Positions 6,873 through 12,207 of a stretch of DNA of 28,747 nucleotides are shown here, piece after piece. The translations under genes and the position numbers were made by a program. Numbering within the stretch: position 1 is the first letter of the stretch; every line of letters starts with the position of its first letter. The stretch comes from a virus. Below the pieces are notes generated by a model. That model searched no databases. It saw only the letters and a program-made list of their open reading frames with translations, and was not told where the DNA came from. The stretch lies in the IMG/VR virus record IMGVR_UViG_3300042945_001394, positions 1-28,747 of that record. One strand, given 5' to 3'.

Positions 6873-7362
6873 CGTCTCGCCTACAGTCTGCTCCATCTGT
6901 CTTTATCAAGTGGTCTAGTATTTCGCGCAACCTACGATCTTCCTTAGCCCCGCGCATCAGCAGATCGACCGCCTTAGCAGACCCAGGATACTTAGCCCAG
7001 TCTAGAAAATCATAATCCGGCCTACGAATCGTAGTCTGAATCTCGGCATGCATCTGCTTACCGAGTTCGGTGGCTTGGTGCTTAGGCGGCGGTAAAGCCG
7101 CTCTTTGTTCTGGTCGATTGTATTCTCGACAAAGCTGAATGAATTCAGCTAGAGCCGGAGGCCACTGCGGAGGATTCTCGGCCAGCGATCGCAAGGCAGC
7201 CTGTATTACTTCAGGCTTGGTGTTCTGTAAGAACGACTCCCAGCTAGCGGCCATCTCTTCTCGTGCTTCTGGTGCTATCTCAAAGACAGCAGCGACCTTC
7301 TGCTGCCCAAAGAGCGTACTAAAACGGAACATTATTCGCTGGAAGTAACGGAACTCTGTCAT
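6811..7362 (-). CDS. Replication protein P-like (candidate helicase loader)
   Basis: A 183-residue protein with features of lambda P-type loaders, which deliver the host DnaB helicase to the phage origin. It has an N-terminal helix with FSTLFGQQKVAAVFE, a MAASWESFLQNTKPEVIQAAL helix, and the diagnostic WPPALAEFIQLCRE around 67-80. It follows the DUF1376 replication protein, equivalent to the O-P order of lambda. The start at 7362 has AGGGGA 5 bases upstream; a second ATG at 7332 lies in the overlap with the previous gene. It has no Walker motif, so it is not a DnaC-type AAA+ loader. Confidence 0.65.
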   Translation of the reverse strand: MTEFRYFQRIMFRFSTLFGQQKVAAVFEIAPEAREEMAASWESFLQNTKPEVIQAALRSLAENPPQWPPALAEFIQLCREYNRPEQRAALPPPKHQATELGKQMHAEIQTTIRRPDYDFLDWAKYPGSAKAVDLLMRGAKEDRRLREILDHLIKTDGADCRRDDARQAIRKLSSLLRSEMAAA

Positions 7363-8098
7363 CGCTTTCCCCTGAGTTTCGCTGATACAAAAAGTCTAAA
7401 GTATCTTTCTTCTGGTCGGCTTTGCTCTTCTGAGCCCACTCGCTCTTAAAACCAACCCAGCCCCGTGTTACGCACTCTCGAAGCACAGCCTCCAGGCTAA
7501 GACCGGCCTTCCTTGCCTCTCGGCTCAATACGTCTAGCGCAGTCTGCGTGATATCCGCTCGCTTGCGCTTCCGCATCTGTACGAAGTCTGTCCAAGTCTG
7601 CTCGGTCACTTCTGGTGGGCACTCAAGCACAGGCGCACTTGTGCGCTTCTTCTTTTCTATTGGTTCTTGGTTAATGGTTAATGGTTTATGGTTTGCATTA
7701 GGGGTGGATTGGGGTGGCGATAGGGGGGCTATGGCCTCGGCATCTCTATGCTTAGCCCATCTTATAGCCGCGCCTTTTCTGCCGCCCTCAGCAATCGACA
7801 AATATCGTGCGATCTCTTCATCGCATCGCTTGTGTCGCCAAACTTGCGTTGGATTGTCATCATCACCGCCGGATTCTTCTACGAAAAACTCATGCAGTAC
7901 CTGCTGGACAGCTTCCACATGATCACGCAGGCGAATCATCCTAGCTATCTGGTCTGGCCTTCCGACTGGCGGATGTTGATGCAGATAGTAGTGATCAATA
8001 AGCCTTCGGTAGGCCAAATCCTCGATATCAGACAGATGCGAGGTGTGTGCGTAGTAGTCACCAAGATGAAACAAGAATGAATGCAAGCCAATCTCCAT
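7319..8098 (-). CDS. DUF1376-family replication initiation-like protein
   Basis: A 259-residue protein with the DUF1376 (YdaU-like) domain at about residues 8-95: FLFHLGDYYAHTSHLSDIED, LAYRRLIDHYY, RMIRLRDH. Phage members occupy the position of the origin-binding initiator. The C-terminal part (about 165-225) has WTDFVQMRKRKRADITQTAL and CVTRGWVGFKSEW, found in many phage replication proteins. Between them, DNA at 7660-7728 carries tandem 7-bp repeats and a G-rich block, arranged like an origin inside the initiator gene. The start codon lies inside a 23-bp RNA helix, and no good ribosome-binding site precedes it, so expression is probably structure-controlled. Confidence 0.85.
   Translation of the reverse strand: MEIGLHSFLFHLGDYYAHTSHLSDIEDLAYRRLIDHYYLHQHPPVGRPDQIARMIRLRDHVEAVQQVLHEFFVEESGGDDDNPTQVWRHKRCDEEIARYLSIAEGGRKGAAIRWAKHRDAEAIAPLSPPQSTPNANHKPLTINQEPIEKKKRTSAPVLECPPEVTEQTWTDFVQMRKRKRADITQTALDVLSREARKAGLSLEAVLRECVTRGWVGFKSEWAQKSKADQKKDTLDFLYQRNSGESDDRVPLLPANNVPF
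7660..7694. repeat. Five tandem 7-bp repeats (candidate origin iterons)
   Basis: Five contiguous heptamers read on the plus strand as TTGGTTC, TTGGTTA, ATGGTTA, ATGGTTT and ATGGTTT. The period of 7 is not a multiple of 3 and the encoded peptide (NHKPLTINQEP on the minus strand) is not repetitive, so the repetition is a DNA property and not a protein one. Its position inside the initiator-like gene parallels lambda ori within gene O. Confidence 0.6.
7701..7728 (+). repeat. G-rich block next to the heptamer repeats
   Basis: The plus strand has G tracts of 4, 2, 4, 2 and 6 bases within 28 bases, including two near-identical 10-bp units (GGGGTGGATT, GGGGTGGCGA). A two-tetrad G-quadruplex is possible. 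It encodes a Pro/Ser-rich linker on the minus strand. Confidence 0.45.
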
Positions 8099-8182
8099 CG
8101 GTGGACAGTCCCAGAGTGAGAATTCCGGGTCGGGCCAACCTGACGGTTGAAGATACGGGTCTGAGACCGTCCCCGATGGAGA
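8092..8182 (-). ncRNA. Leader RNA helix enclosing the start codon of the replication gene
   Basis: On the minus strand, UCUCCAUCGG (8182-8173), GGAC, G, and GUCUCAGA (ending 8160) pair with UCUGGGAC (8115-8108), U, GUCC, a bulged A, and CCGAUGGAGA (8101-8092). That gives 23 base pairs with one bulged A. Two of the pairs are G-U wobbles; on the plus strand they would be A-C mismatches, which points to a minus-strand RNA. The AUG of the DUF1376 gene (8098-8096) is inside the helix, paired with CAU. The 44-base apical part holds a second hairpin, CAACC-GUCA-GGUUG (8149-8136). It resembles a translational switch or RNA thermosensor; no known class is recognised. Confidence 0.6.
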
Positions 8183-8224
8183 CTGCTACGACCCCAACCT
8201 ATGCGCTTCTCACGGCGCAAAAGC

Positions 8225-8253
8225 ACTCTAAGACATGGCGAGCAGCCTGTAAA
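8225..8253 (-). promoter_or_regulatory. Candidate sigma-70 promoter for the replication/modification operon
   Basis: On the minus strand TTTACA (8253-8248), a 17-bp spacer and TAGAGT (8230-8225). Transcription would begin near 8218, giving a leader of about 120 bases that contains the whole start-codon helix. The -10 matches consensus at 4 of 6 positions. Confidence 0.45.
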
Positions 8254-8319
8254 GCGATAGCTGATTAAAGTTTTTTATCGGCCATGAAAAATCAATAGAA
8301 ATATTTTTCTCATATGATC

Positions 8320-8348
8320 TTTACACCAAGAGTAAATCTCTATAAAAT
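8320..8348 (+). promoter_or_regulatory. Promoter with TTTAC-N7-GTAAA operator, early accessory cluster
   Basis: TTTACA (8320-8325), 17-bp spacer, TAAAAT (8343-8348). A perfect dyad TTTAC (8320-8324) with GTAAA (8332-8336) overlaps the -35 and spacer. The same dyad at the same spacing occurs in the promoter at 18027. The flanking 8269-8397 DNA is AT-rich and has no credible gene; a further palindrome-like GTAAATTTTAC lies just before the ribosome-binding site. Confidence 0.6.
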
Positions 8349-8397
8349 TCAATCATGCAAGTTTGATTAAGAAGTAAATTTTACTAGGAAAGAAATT

Positions 8398-8598
8398 ATG
8401 AAAACGATTCAAGCATTACTGCACAAGCGCTCATGGATAGCATTCATTGATGACGAAAGATCGCAAGGCAATAGCATCATCGTCACACTAAAAAATAACT
8501 GGTTTTTTTCTGATGAAAACGGATGCGGTGTGCGAGGCTTCGACACAATCAAAGAATTGGAAGAAGGCACTAGAAAACATAACGTATCTCAAAACTAA
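8398..8598 (+). CDS. Hypothetical accessory protein, 66 residues
   Basis: First gene of the plus-strand accessory cluster, downstream of the dyad-containing promoter; AGGA precedes the ATG in a TTTTACTAGGA context. The protein starts MKTIQALLHKRSWIAFIDDE and has beta-type stretches (NSIIVTLKNNWFFSDENG), suggesting a small mixed alpha/beta fold. The gene is more AT-rich than its neighbours. No family recognised. Its position suggests early expression, possibly an anti-host function, but nothing in the sequence shows that. Confidence 0.65.
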   Translation: MKTIQALLHKRSWIAFIDDERSQGNSIIVTLKNNWFFSDENGCGVRGFDTIKELEEGTRKHNVSQN

Positions 8599-8610
8599 AA
8601 GACGGCAATC

Positions 8611-8817
8611 ATGGGATTACATATGAATACCAAATACCGCGACAACATGAGCGAGACCGAATTGCGCGCCCTAATAGGCGAGATAGACAAGCTGAATGAG
8701 GCATACACCGCAGCCGCCGCTTACGATGCCGACAACACGCAGTCCGTAACCGATGAACATGAAGACGAAGGCGAATACTGGCGCAGGGCTGGCCTTGATA
8801 GCAGGGGCCGCCCATGA
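8611..8817 (+). CDS. Hypothetical acidic protein, 68 residues
   Basis: A short acidic helical protein (SETELRALIGEIDKLNEAY, then an acidic DEHEDEGEYWRRAG tail). In-frame ATGs lie at 8611 and 8623; the second has GGGA 6 bases upstream, so MNTKYRDN may be the true N-terminus. The stop overlaps the start of the next gene (ATGA). Function unknown. Confidence 0.6.
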   Translation: MGLHMNTKYRDNMSETELRALIGEIDKLNEAYTAAAAYDADNTQSVTDEHEDEGEYWRRAGLDSRGRP

Positions 8818-9086
8818 CACACCTTGTCATCAACGGATTGGATTTGATCTACCGCAAAAGGCGCGACATTTGGGTGGCGTGTCTCGGACCAGGTTATTTC
8901 GTGCATTTTGTTCACCCTCCTGGGGCTCATTGGAAAGCACATCTACCGCTCGGCCTTGAGCCTATTGCAGTATCGAGCAGTTTGCACGACTGTGTCATTG
9001 CCGCTCAGCAGCATTACGAGCGACGGCAACAGGAAAGAAAAGCTCAAGTGCGAGTGATTCTCTATGATGCATATCATGCAACATAG
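8814..9086 (+). CDS. Hypothetical protein, 90 residues
   Basis: Coupled to the preceding gene by an ATGA overlap. The N-terminal half looks like a small beta domain (HLVINGLDLIYRKRRDIWVA), the C-terminal half like a helix (CVIAAQQHYERRQQERKAQ) with a basic run. It contains several His and Trp residues but no metal-binding pattern. Not recognised. The next 105 bases lack a gene. Confidence 0.6.
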   Translation: MTHLVINGLDLIYRKRRDIWVACLGPGYFVHFVHPPGAHWKAHLPLGLEPIAVSSSLHDCVIAAQQHYERRQQERKAQVRVILYDAYHAT

Positions 9087-9099
9087 GTCTAGGGGCAAT

Positions 9100-9119
9100 C
9101 TATCTTGTAAGCTATCTTG
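9100..9119 (+). repeat. Two direct repeats CTATCTTG
   Basis: CTATCTTG occurs at 9100-9107 and 9112-9119, 12 bp apart, in the 105-base gap before the lipoprotein gene. A TTTACA (9135-9140) with a weak TACTCT 17 bases later follows, so this gap may hold a regulated promoter. Confidence 0.3.
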
Positions 9120-9191
9120 ATAGAAAAATTTATCTTTACAGTGCAAGATTTCGGATTTACTCTTACACTCAATTAACTAGGAGGTGATTAG

Positions 9192-9365
9192 ATGAGAGCT
9201 TTAATTTTTGTCCTACCACTGCTAACCGGCTGCGCCACACCGATCGTTGACCTACCTGCGCTGGCTAGGCAGATACAGGTTCCGGCTAACTATTGTCCAT
9301 ATGGAACTGTTAACCGACTCGGTTCATGCCAAACAATCCAAGCCGTTGAAATCAAAAAGAGGTAA
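9192..9365 (+). CDS. Small lipoprotein, 57 residues
   Basis: It begins MRALIFVLPLLTGCATP, a short signal sequence ending in the lipobox LTGC, so the mature protein would start at the acylated Cys14 with about 44 residues exposed to the periplasm or outer surface. The mature part has two further Cys (39 and 46) that could form a disulphide. It has the strongest ribosome-binding site in the cluster (AGGAGGTG, 5-6 bases before ATG), suggesting high expression. Small early phage lipoproteins often block superinfection, which would be a reasonable but untested role here. Confidence 0.75.
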   Translation: MRALIFVLPLLTGCATPIVDLPALARQIQVPANYCPYGTVNRLGSCQTIQAVEIKKR

Positions 9366-9367
9366 TC

Positions 9368-9616
9368 ATGTACCTAGACATTTTTAAGTCGCAGATAGAT
9401 GGCGTGCCTTGCTTGATCGGTCTTACAGAGTATGTCGCAGAAATCCCGGCCATTCTGCACGGTCCGCCGGAGCGCTGCGAAGAAGGCTGGCCAGCAGAGA
9501 TTAGCTTCGATGTGCTTAAGCTCAACAGCAAGCCATATCACTGGCTAGCAGACCAGATGACTCATAGCGACTACGAGCGTATCTGCCAAGAAATCGAACT
9601 GAGGCGCGAAAAATGA
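9368..9616 (+). CDS. Hypothetical protein, 82 residues
   Basis: The AGAGG ribosome-binding site overlaps the lipoprotein stop, so the genes are coupled. The protein begins MYLDIFKSQIDGVPCLIGLT and has PAEISFDVLKLNSKPYHWL and a C-terminal helix, HSDYERICQEIELRREK. The pattern of an acidic small domain plus a terminal helix recurs in phage accessory clusters without known function. The stop overlaps the next start. Confidence 0.65.
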   Translation: MYLDIFKSQIDGVPCLIGLTEYVAEIPAILHGPPERCEEGWPAEISFDVLKLNSKPYHWLADQMTHSDYERICQEIELRREK

Positions 9617-9849
9617 ACGTGCACGAAAAGCTGAAGAGGCTGGGCATAACGATGGATTCTTTTCCTAGCCTATATCAAGAAATTATCGAATTGGTAGATA
9701 AGAGCGTGCTCGAAGAGCGCGAGGCTTGCGCGAAGATATGCGAGCAATCATCGATCACACTAGGTGATGCGCTGGTCATCGGCTCAGATAACAGACGGGT
9801 TGGAATTAACGTATGCGAAAACTTAGCCAGAAAGATTCGATCGAGATAG
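9613..9849 (+). CDS. Small phage protein with EREACAKICE motif, 78 residues
   Basis: Coupled by ATGA. The central EEREACAKICEQ (about 34-45) followed by a variable loop and a C-terminal ENLARKIRSR matches a widespread pattern of small phage proteins in which a conserved Cys pair lies in a helix. The function of that family is unknown. The last 37 bases overlap the next gene in another frame. Confidence 0.65.
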   Translation: MNVHEKLKRLGITMDSFPSLYQEIIELVDKSVLEEREACAKICEQSSITLGDALVIGSDNRRVGINVCENLARKIRSR

Positions 9850-10046
9850 TCTCTGCTAGCGACACGGTAGATACGTTGATAGCAGACTGCAAAGCCATCG
9901 TTGACTACTACGTCGATAACGTCAAGCTACCTGGAAACGGTAGGAAGGTCGTGCGAGATGCGATGTACGCACGGGTTACACGCCTGACGTTCTCGGGGTT
10001 TGGGCCGAGGTTGCCGTTTCGGTGGGCGGGGGTAAGGAAAAAATGA
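9813..10046 (+). CDS. Hypothetical protein, 77 residues
   Basis: It begins MRKLSQKDSIEIVSASDTVD and contains TLIADCKAIVDYYVDNVKLP, a probable helix pair, with a basic Gly/Pro-rich end. It overlaps both neighbours (37 bases upstream, 4 bases downstream). The C-terminal GFGPRLPFRWAGVRKK looks less protein-like, so the gene boundary is less certain than those around it. Confidence 0.5.
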   Translation: MRKLSQKDSIEIVSASDTVDTLIADCKAIVDYYVDNVKLPGNGRKVVRDAMYARVTRLTFSGFGPRLPFRWAGVRKK

Positions 10047-10486
10047 GCATTGACGCAATGAAACAAGCCTTGGAGGCGTTAGAGCGAGGCGAAACCAAGT
10101 TGCGCTATGAAGCTATCGAAACTCTCCGCGCTGCAATCGAGAAGGCGCAGCCGAATGCTCGTGCGCATCATAAAATGATGATCGCGATGATAAAAGAGCA
10201 TTGGCGCAGCATCGACCAGCAATGGAAAGATGATCCCGAGCTTTGTCACGCTATTGGGTACGAAGCTGGATATCACGACGCAGTAGCTCGAAGGGTAGAG
10301 CCTCCGGCAGCGGAGAGTGGTGCAGGGTTCGAATCCCTGCCTGCGTCACCTCAATGGCAAGGGCTGACGGATTCACAGATCGGCGCTGTGGCCGCAGACA
10401 TATGGGGCAGCGTATTGATCGCCCCGCAAAGCTATCAAGCATTTGCCCGCGCCATCGAAGCCAAGCTAAAACAAAAAAATATGTAA
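10043..10486 (+). CDS. Conserved phage protein containing a tRNA-derived linker
   Basis: This 147-residue protein has the pattern MSIDAMKQALEALERGETKL at the N-terminus and a separate C-terminal block, WQGLTDSQIGAVAADIWGS, ending ARAIEAKLKQ. Both halves look like common phage hypothetical-protein modules. They are joined by VARRVEPPAAESGAGFESLP, encoded by DNA that folds as a tRNA cloverleaf (10277-10348). GFES is what GGTTCGAATCC, the tRNA T-loop, encodes. The start at 10043 (AAGGA upstream, ATGA overlap) is preferred to 10022. This looks like a gene built or interrupted by a tRNA sequence that has kept its frame. Confidence 0.65.
   Translation: MSIDAMKQALEALERGETKLRYEAIETLRAAIEKAQPNARAHHKMMIAMIKEHWRSIDQQWKDDPELCHAIGYEAGYHDAVARRVEPPAAESGAGFESLPASPQWQGLTDSQIGAVAADIWGSVLIAPQSYQAFARAIEAKLKQKNM
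10277..10348 (+). tRNA. Degenerate tRNA-like cloverleaf inside a coding sequence
   Basis: Acceptor arms GACGCAG (10277-10283) and CTGCGTC (10341-10347) pair over 7 bp. T8 and A9 are in place. The D-arm is GCTC/GAGC around GAAGGGTA. The T-arm is CAGGG/CCCTG around TTCGAAT, with one more G-C pair (10322-10340). The anticodon arm is aberrant: CTCCG/CGGAG closes a tetraloop GCAG with no U33 or standard anticodon. It is followed by ACC and not CCA. It therefore cannot be a normal decoding tRNA; it is a remnant, a mimic or an attachment-site fossil. Confidence 0.5.
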
Positions 10487-10519
10487 TTGCAATTAAATCA
10501 GAGACTAAGGAGCGGAATC

Positions 10520-10729
10520 ATGCAGTCACAAGCAAGTAAGATTTTGGAATACATGACGCAGAACCCTATCGATCCGATGACAGCACTTCGAAAGTTCGGA
10601 TGCTTTAGGCTTGCAGCTAGAATCAACGACCTTCGTAACGAAGGCCACAAAATCATCACAACAAAGAAAGACCTGCCGAACGGTAAGTTCGTTGCAGAGT
10701 ACAGACTATTAAAGAGGGCGTATGACTAG
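10520..10729 (+). CDS. Helix-turn-helix protein (HTH_39-like)
   Basis: A 69-residue single-domain protein. QASKILEYMTQNPIDPMTAL and FGCFRLAARINDLRNEGHKI match the small phage winged-helix family with the RLAARI-DLR-GH pattern. AAGGAG lies 7 bases before the ATG at 10520, which decides this start over the in-frame ATG at 10487. The short gap before it contains AT-rich DNA only. It is probably a DNA-binding regulator of the accessory region; the target is unknown. Confidence 0.8.
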   Translation: MQSQASKILEYMTQNPIDPMTALRKFGCFRLAARINDLRNEGHKIITTKKDLPNGKFVAEYRLLKRAYD

Positions 10730-10823
10730 AGAAGCGATGATCGAAGCACTAGAGAACAAATGGCCGAAAGAACTTGCAGATATAGGACGGCTAATCTTAA
10801 AACTGCAGACGAGGAAACGATGA
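10722..10823 (+). CDS. Possible micro-protein, 33 residues
   Basis: A short reading frame overlapping the HTH gene by 8 bases and the next gene by 4 (ATGA). It encodes a single amphipathic, basic helix (MTREAMIEALENKWPKELAD, then IGRLILKLQTRKR). The protein-like composition and perfect tiling support it, but at this length chance cannot be excluded. Confidence 0.45.
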   Translation: MTREAMIEALENKWPKELADIGRLILKLQTRKR

Positions 10824-11065
10824 ATTGGAAAAAATGGAAGCCTGGCGCAGATGTGATGGCAACCTGGAAGCGTCAAAAAATTAACTTCGAAACGAAAGAG
10901 GTAGGTGAAAATGTTGAAGGTGAATTCTGGCGTCCGCCAACAGAGTACCGCACAGATTATCAATTTCGTCCCGATTATGATCGGGGAACTGGTGAGGTTC
11001 CCGAGCGGGAGGAAAGCTGTCTACAAGGGCTGCGAGAGAGTCGGGACTGCGACCGAAGAATTTGA
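10820..11065 (+). CDS. Hypothetical protein, 81 residues
   Basis: It starts on an ATGA overlap, MNWKKWKPGADVMATWKRQK, and contains EFWRPPTEYRTDYQFRPDY, which reads as genuine protein. The C-terminal third (after about residue 55) is less convincing and overlaps the next gene in another frame. No family recognised. Confidence 0.55.
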   Translation: MNWKKWKPGADVMATWKRQKINFETKEVGENVEGEFWRPPTEYRTDYQFRPDYDRGTGEVPEREESCLQGLRESRDCDRRI

Positions 11066-11135
11066 ATTTGAGTTTATCTCCGGCGGCATGATCTGCATCA
11101 GCCGCCAGAACCTTTGGATTGCAGCCCGAGACTAA
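10977..11135 (+). CDS. Small beta-barrel-like protein, 52 residues
   Basis: MIGELVRFPSGRKAVYKGCE followed by FEFEFISGGMICISRQNLW has the strand pattern of small SH3-like or Kow-like phage proteins. The frame is open upstream to a GTG at 10905 and an ATG at 10911, which has AGAGG 9 bases ahead. The ATG at 10977 is used here because the upstream part lies in DNA where the other frame looks more protein-like. The overlap with the previous gene is 89 bases. It ends the accessory cluster, 8 bases from the convergent endolysin gene. Confidence 0.5.
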   Translation: MIGELVRFPSGRKAVYKGCERVGTATEEFEFEFISGGMICISRQNLWIAARD

Positions 11136-11141
11136 GCCAGA

Positions 11142-11176
11142 CTCTACGCTAGTGCTTGCATAGCGTTAGCGTAGAG
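11142..11176. terminator. 10-bp inverted repeat at a convergent gene junction
   Basis: CTCTACGCTA (11142-11151) and TAGCGTAGAG (11167-11176) are perfect inverted repeats around 15 bases. They overlap the last codons of the endolysin gene just after the accessory cluster ends. There is no T tract on either strand, so it may act as a bidirectional stop of a non-classical kind or protect 3' ends. Confidence 0.4.
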
Positions 11177-11800
11177 CGCTTCTCTCTGTTGTAAGCCGAA
11201 ATCGCCGCCGTTGATTAGCTTGGTAACGGTGCGAATATCGCCACTCTGCGCGGCATCTTCAATCCCTAGTCGCCGCCTAGAAGCCCAGAACCATGCAGCA
11301 GAAAGCGCGGCAGCTACAGGCTGTGCAAGCTGATCAGGGTCATCAATTAGATTCAGACCAAGCGACTCGCCGCATGCTTTGTAGTTCGCTCGACCTGTAA
11401 GCTGCTTAAGACCTCGACCGCGATACTTCCACCCGTCGCCTTGCTCTGTATTGCCAAGATTCTTGCGACCAAAATCGCCGCCGTAGATGATGTTTGCGAT
11501 CGCTTCTTGATTGGCTTTCTGTCCTGTAGCGTCATTGCGACCGTAGCGAGCCGCATCTTCCTCGCTAATACGACGGCTACCGAACAACGCAGTCAGAGCT
11601 TGAACTTTGTAGTTCAGATTTTCTACGACGGTAGTTAATCCGCCTGATTCGTGGCCGACTTGACTAAGGAAAGCAGCAATAACGCTCGCATCGTGAATAT
11701 CGAACAATCCCATTGCATCATTCAACGGCCCGAGATACTTCTCGCCGTTGGCTGGCGTAGCGCCAGTGGCAGCGCACAATTGATCTAGCGTAATGATCAT
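11144..11800 (-). CDS. Endolysin, glycoside hydrolase family 19
   Basis: A 218-residue chitinase-like muramidase that cuts the glycan strands of peptidoglycan at the end of infection. The catalytic region has SQVGHESGG with E51 as the general acid and E60 (TVVENLNY) as the probable second acid. The substrate-binding segment is WKYRGRGLKQLTGRANY (about 124-140), and the C-terminal INGGDFGLQQRE is typical. There is no signal peptide or wall-binding domain, so release depends on the holin encoded just upstream. The start overlaps the holin stop by 4 bases. Length and motifs match single-domain GH19 phage lysins. Confidence 0.92.
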   Translation of the reverse strand: MIITLDQLCAATGATPANGEKYLGPLNDAMGLFDIHDASVIAAFLSQVGHESGGLTTVVENLNYKVQALTALFGSRRISEEDAARYGRNDATGQKANQEAIANIIYGGDFGRKNLGNTEQGDGWKYRGRGLKQLTGRANYKACGESLGLNLIDDPDQLAQPVAAALSAAWFWASRRRLGIEDAAQSGDIRTVTKLINGGDFGLQQREALYANAMQALA

Positions 11801-12207
11801 TTCTTACCTTTCATATCGATAATCTTTTCAAGAGTACGACCGCCAAAATAAAAGCTCATGATAAGCATTCCCCATTGGCCAAGTAGCTCGACATAAGCCT
11901 GATTCGTATCCATTTTGAACGCTGACATCATCGCAAACGTGAAATAGCCAGCAAGGATAGCAATTAGAGTCATAGGGCGAATGTTCTTTGACAGCCAAGA
12001 GTCGCTCGCCATATCGGCTTTGAGCCGATCGGTTAAGTTATTTTGCTCGATTTCAAATAGCTTCGTCTCATTCGCCATCTTGGCGAGTTCGCCGCTTTGC
12101 TCTAATTGCGCGAGTTCGGCCTTAGCCTTCGCGGCTGCAGCAGGATCAGGCAAGACCCGATCTAAAATCTTCGATCCGACCTCAAGTAATGGGCCTAGAG
12201 GTAGCAT
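11797..12207 (-). CDS. Holin (3TM/GTA-holin-like)
   Basis: A 136-residue protein. The N-terminal half is soluble and helical (PDPAAAAKAKAELAQLEQSG). Two hydrophobic helices follow, IRPMTLIAILAGYFTFAMMS (about 77-96) and GQWGMLIMSFYFGGRTLEKI (about 110-129). This is the layout of phage and gene-transfer-agent holins of the 3TM family, in which SWLSKNIRPMT precedes the membrane part. It would form inner-membrane lesions that let out the endolysin. It overlaps the genes on both sides (26 bases upstream, 4 bases downstream). Confidence 0.85.
   Translation of the reverse strand: MLPLGPLLEVGSKILDRVLPDPAAAAKAKAELAQLEQSGELAKMANETKLFEIEQNNLTDRLKADMASDSWLSKNIRPMTLIAILAGYFTFAMMSAFKMDTNQAYVELLGQWGMLIMSFYFGGRTLEKIIDMKGKK

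Noticed and set aside
7660-7694. CRISPR array
   Set aside because: The units are 7 bp and directly adjacent, without spacers, and lie inside a coding gene.
8092-8182. Known self-cleaving ribozyme or standard riboswitch class
   Set aside because: Hammerhead, pistol and HDV core motifs and common riboswitch cores were not found by eye; a covariance-model scan would be needed to be certain.
8047-8268. Plus-strand open frame of 73 codons across the leader helix of the DUF1376 gene
   Set aside because: No ribosome-binding site, it overlaps the start of a well-supported gene on the other strand, and the sequence is better explained by RNA base pairing; a 30-codon version from 8176 is equally unsupported.
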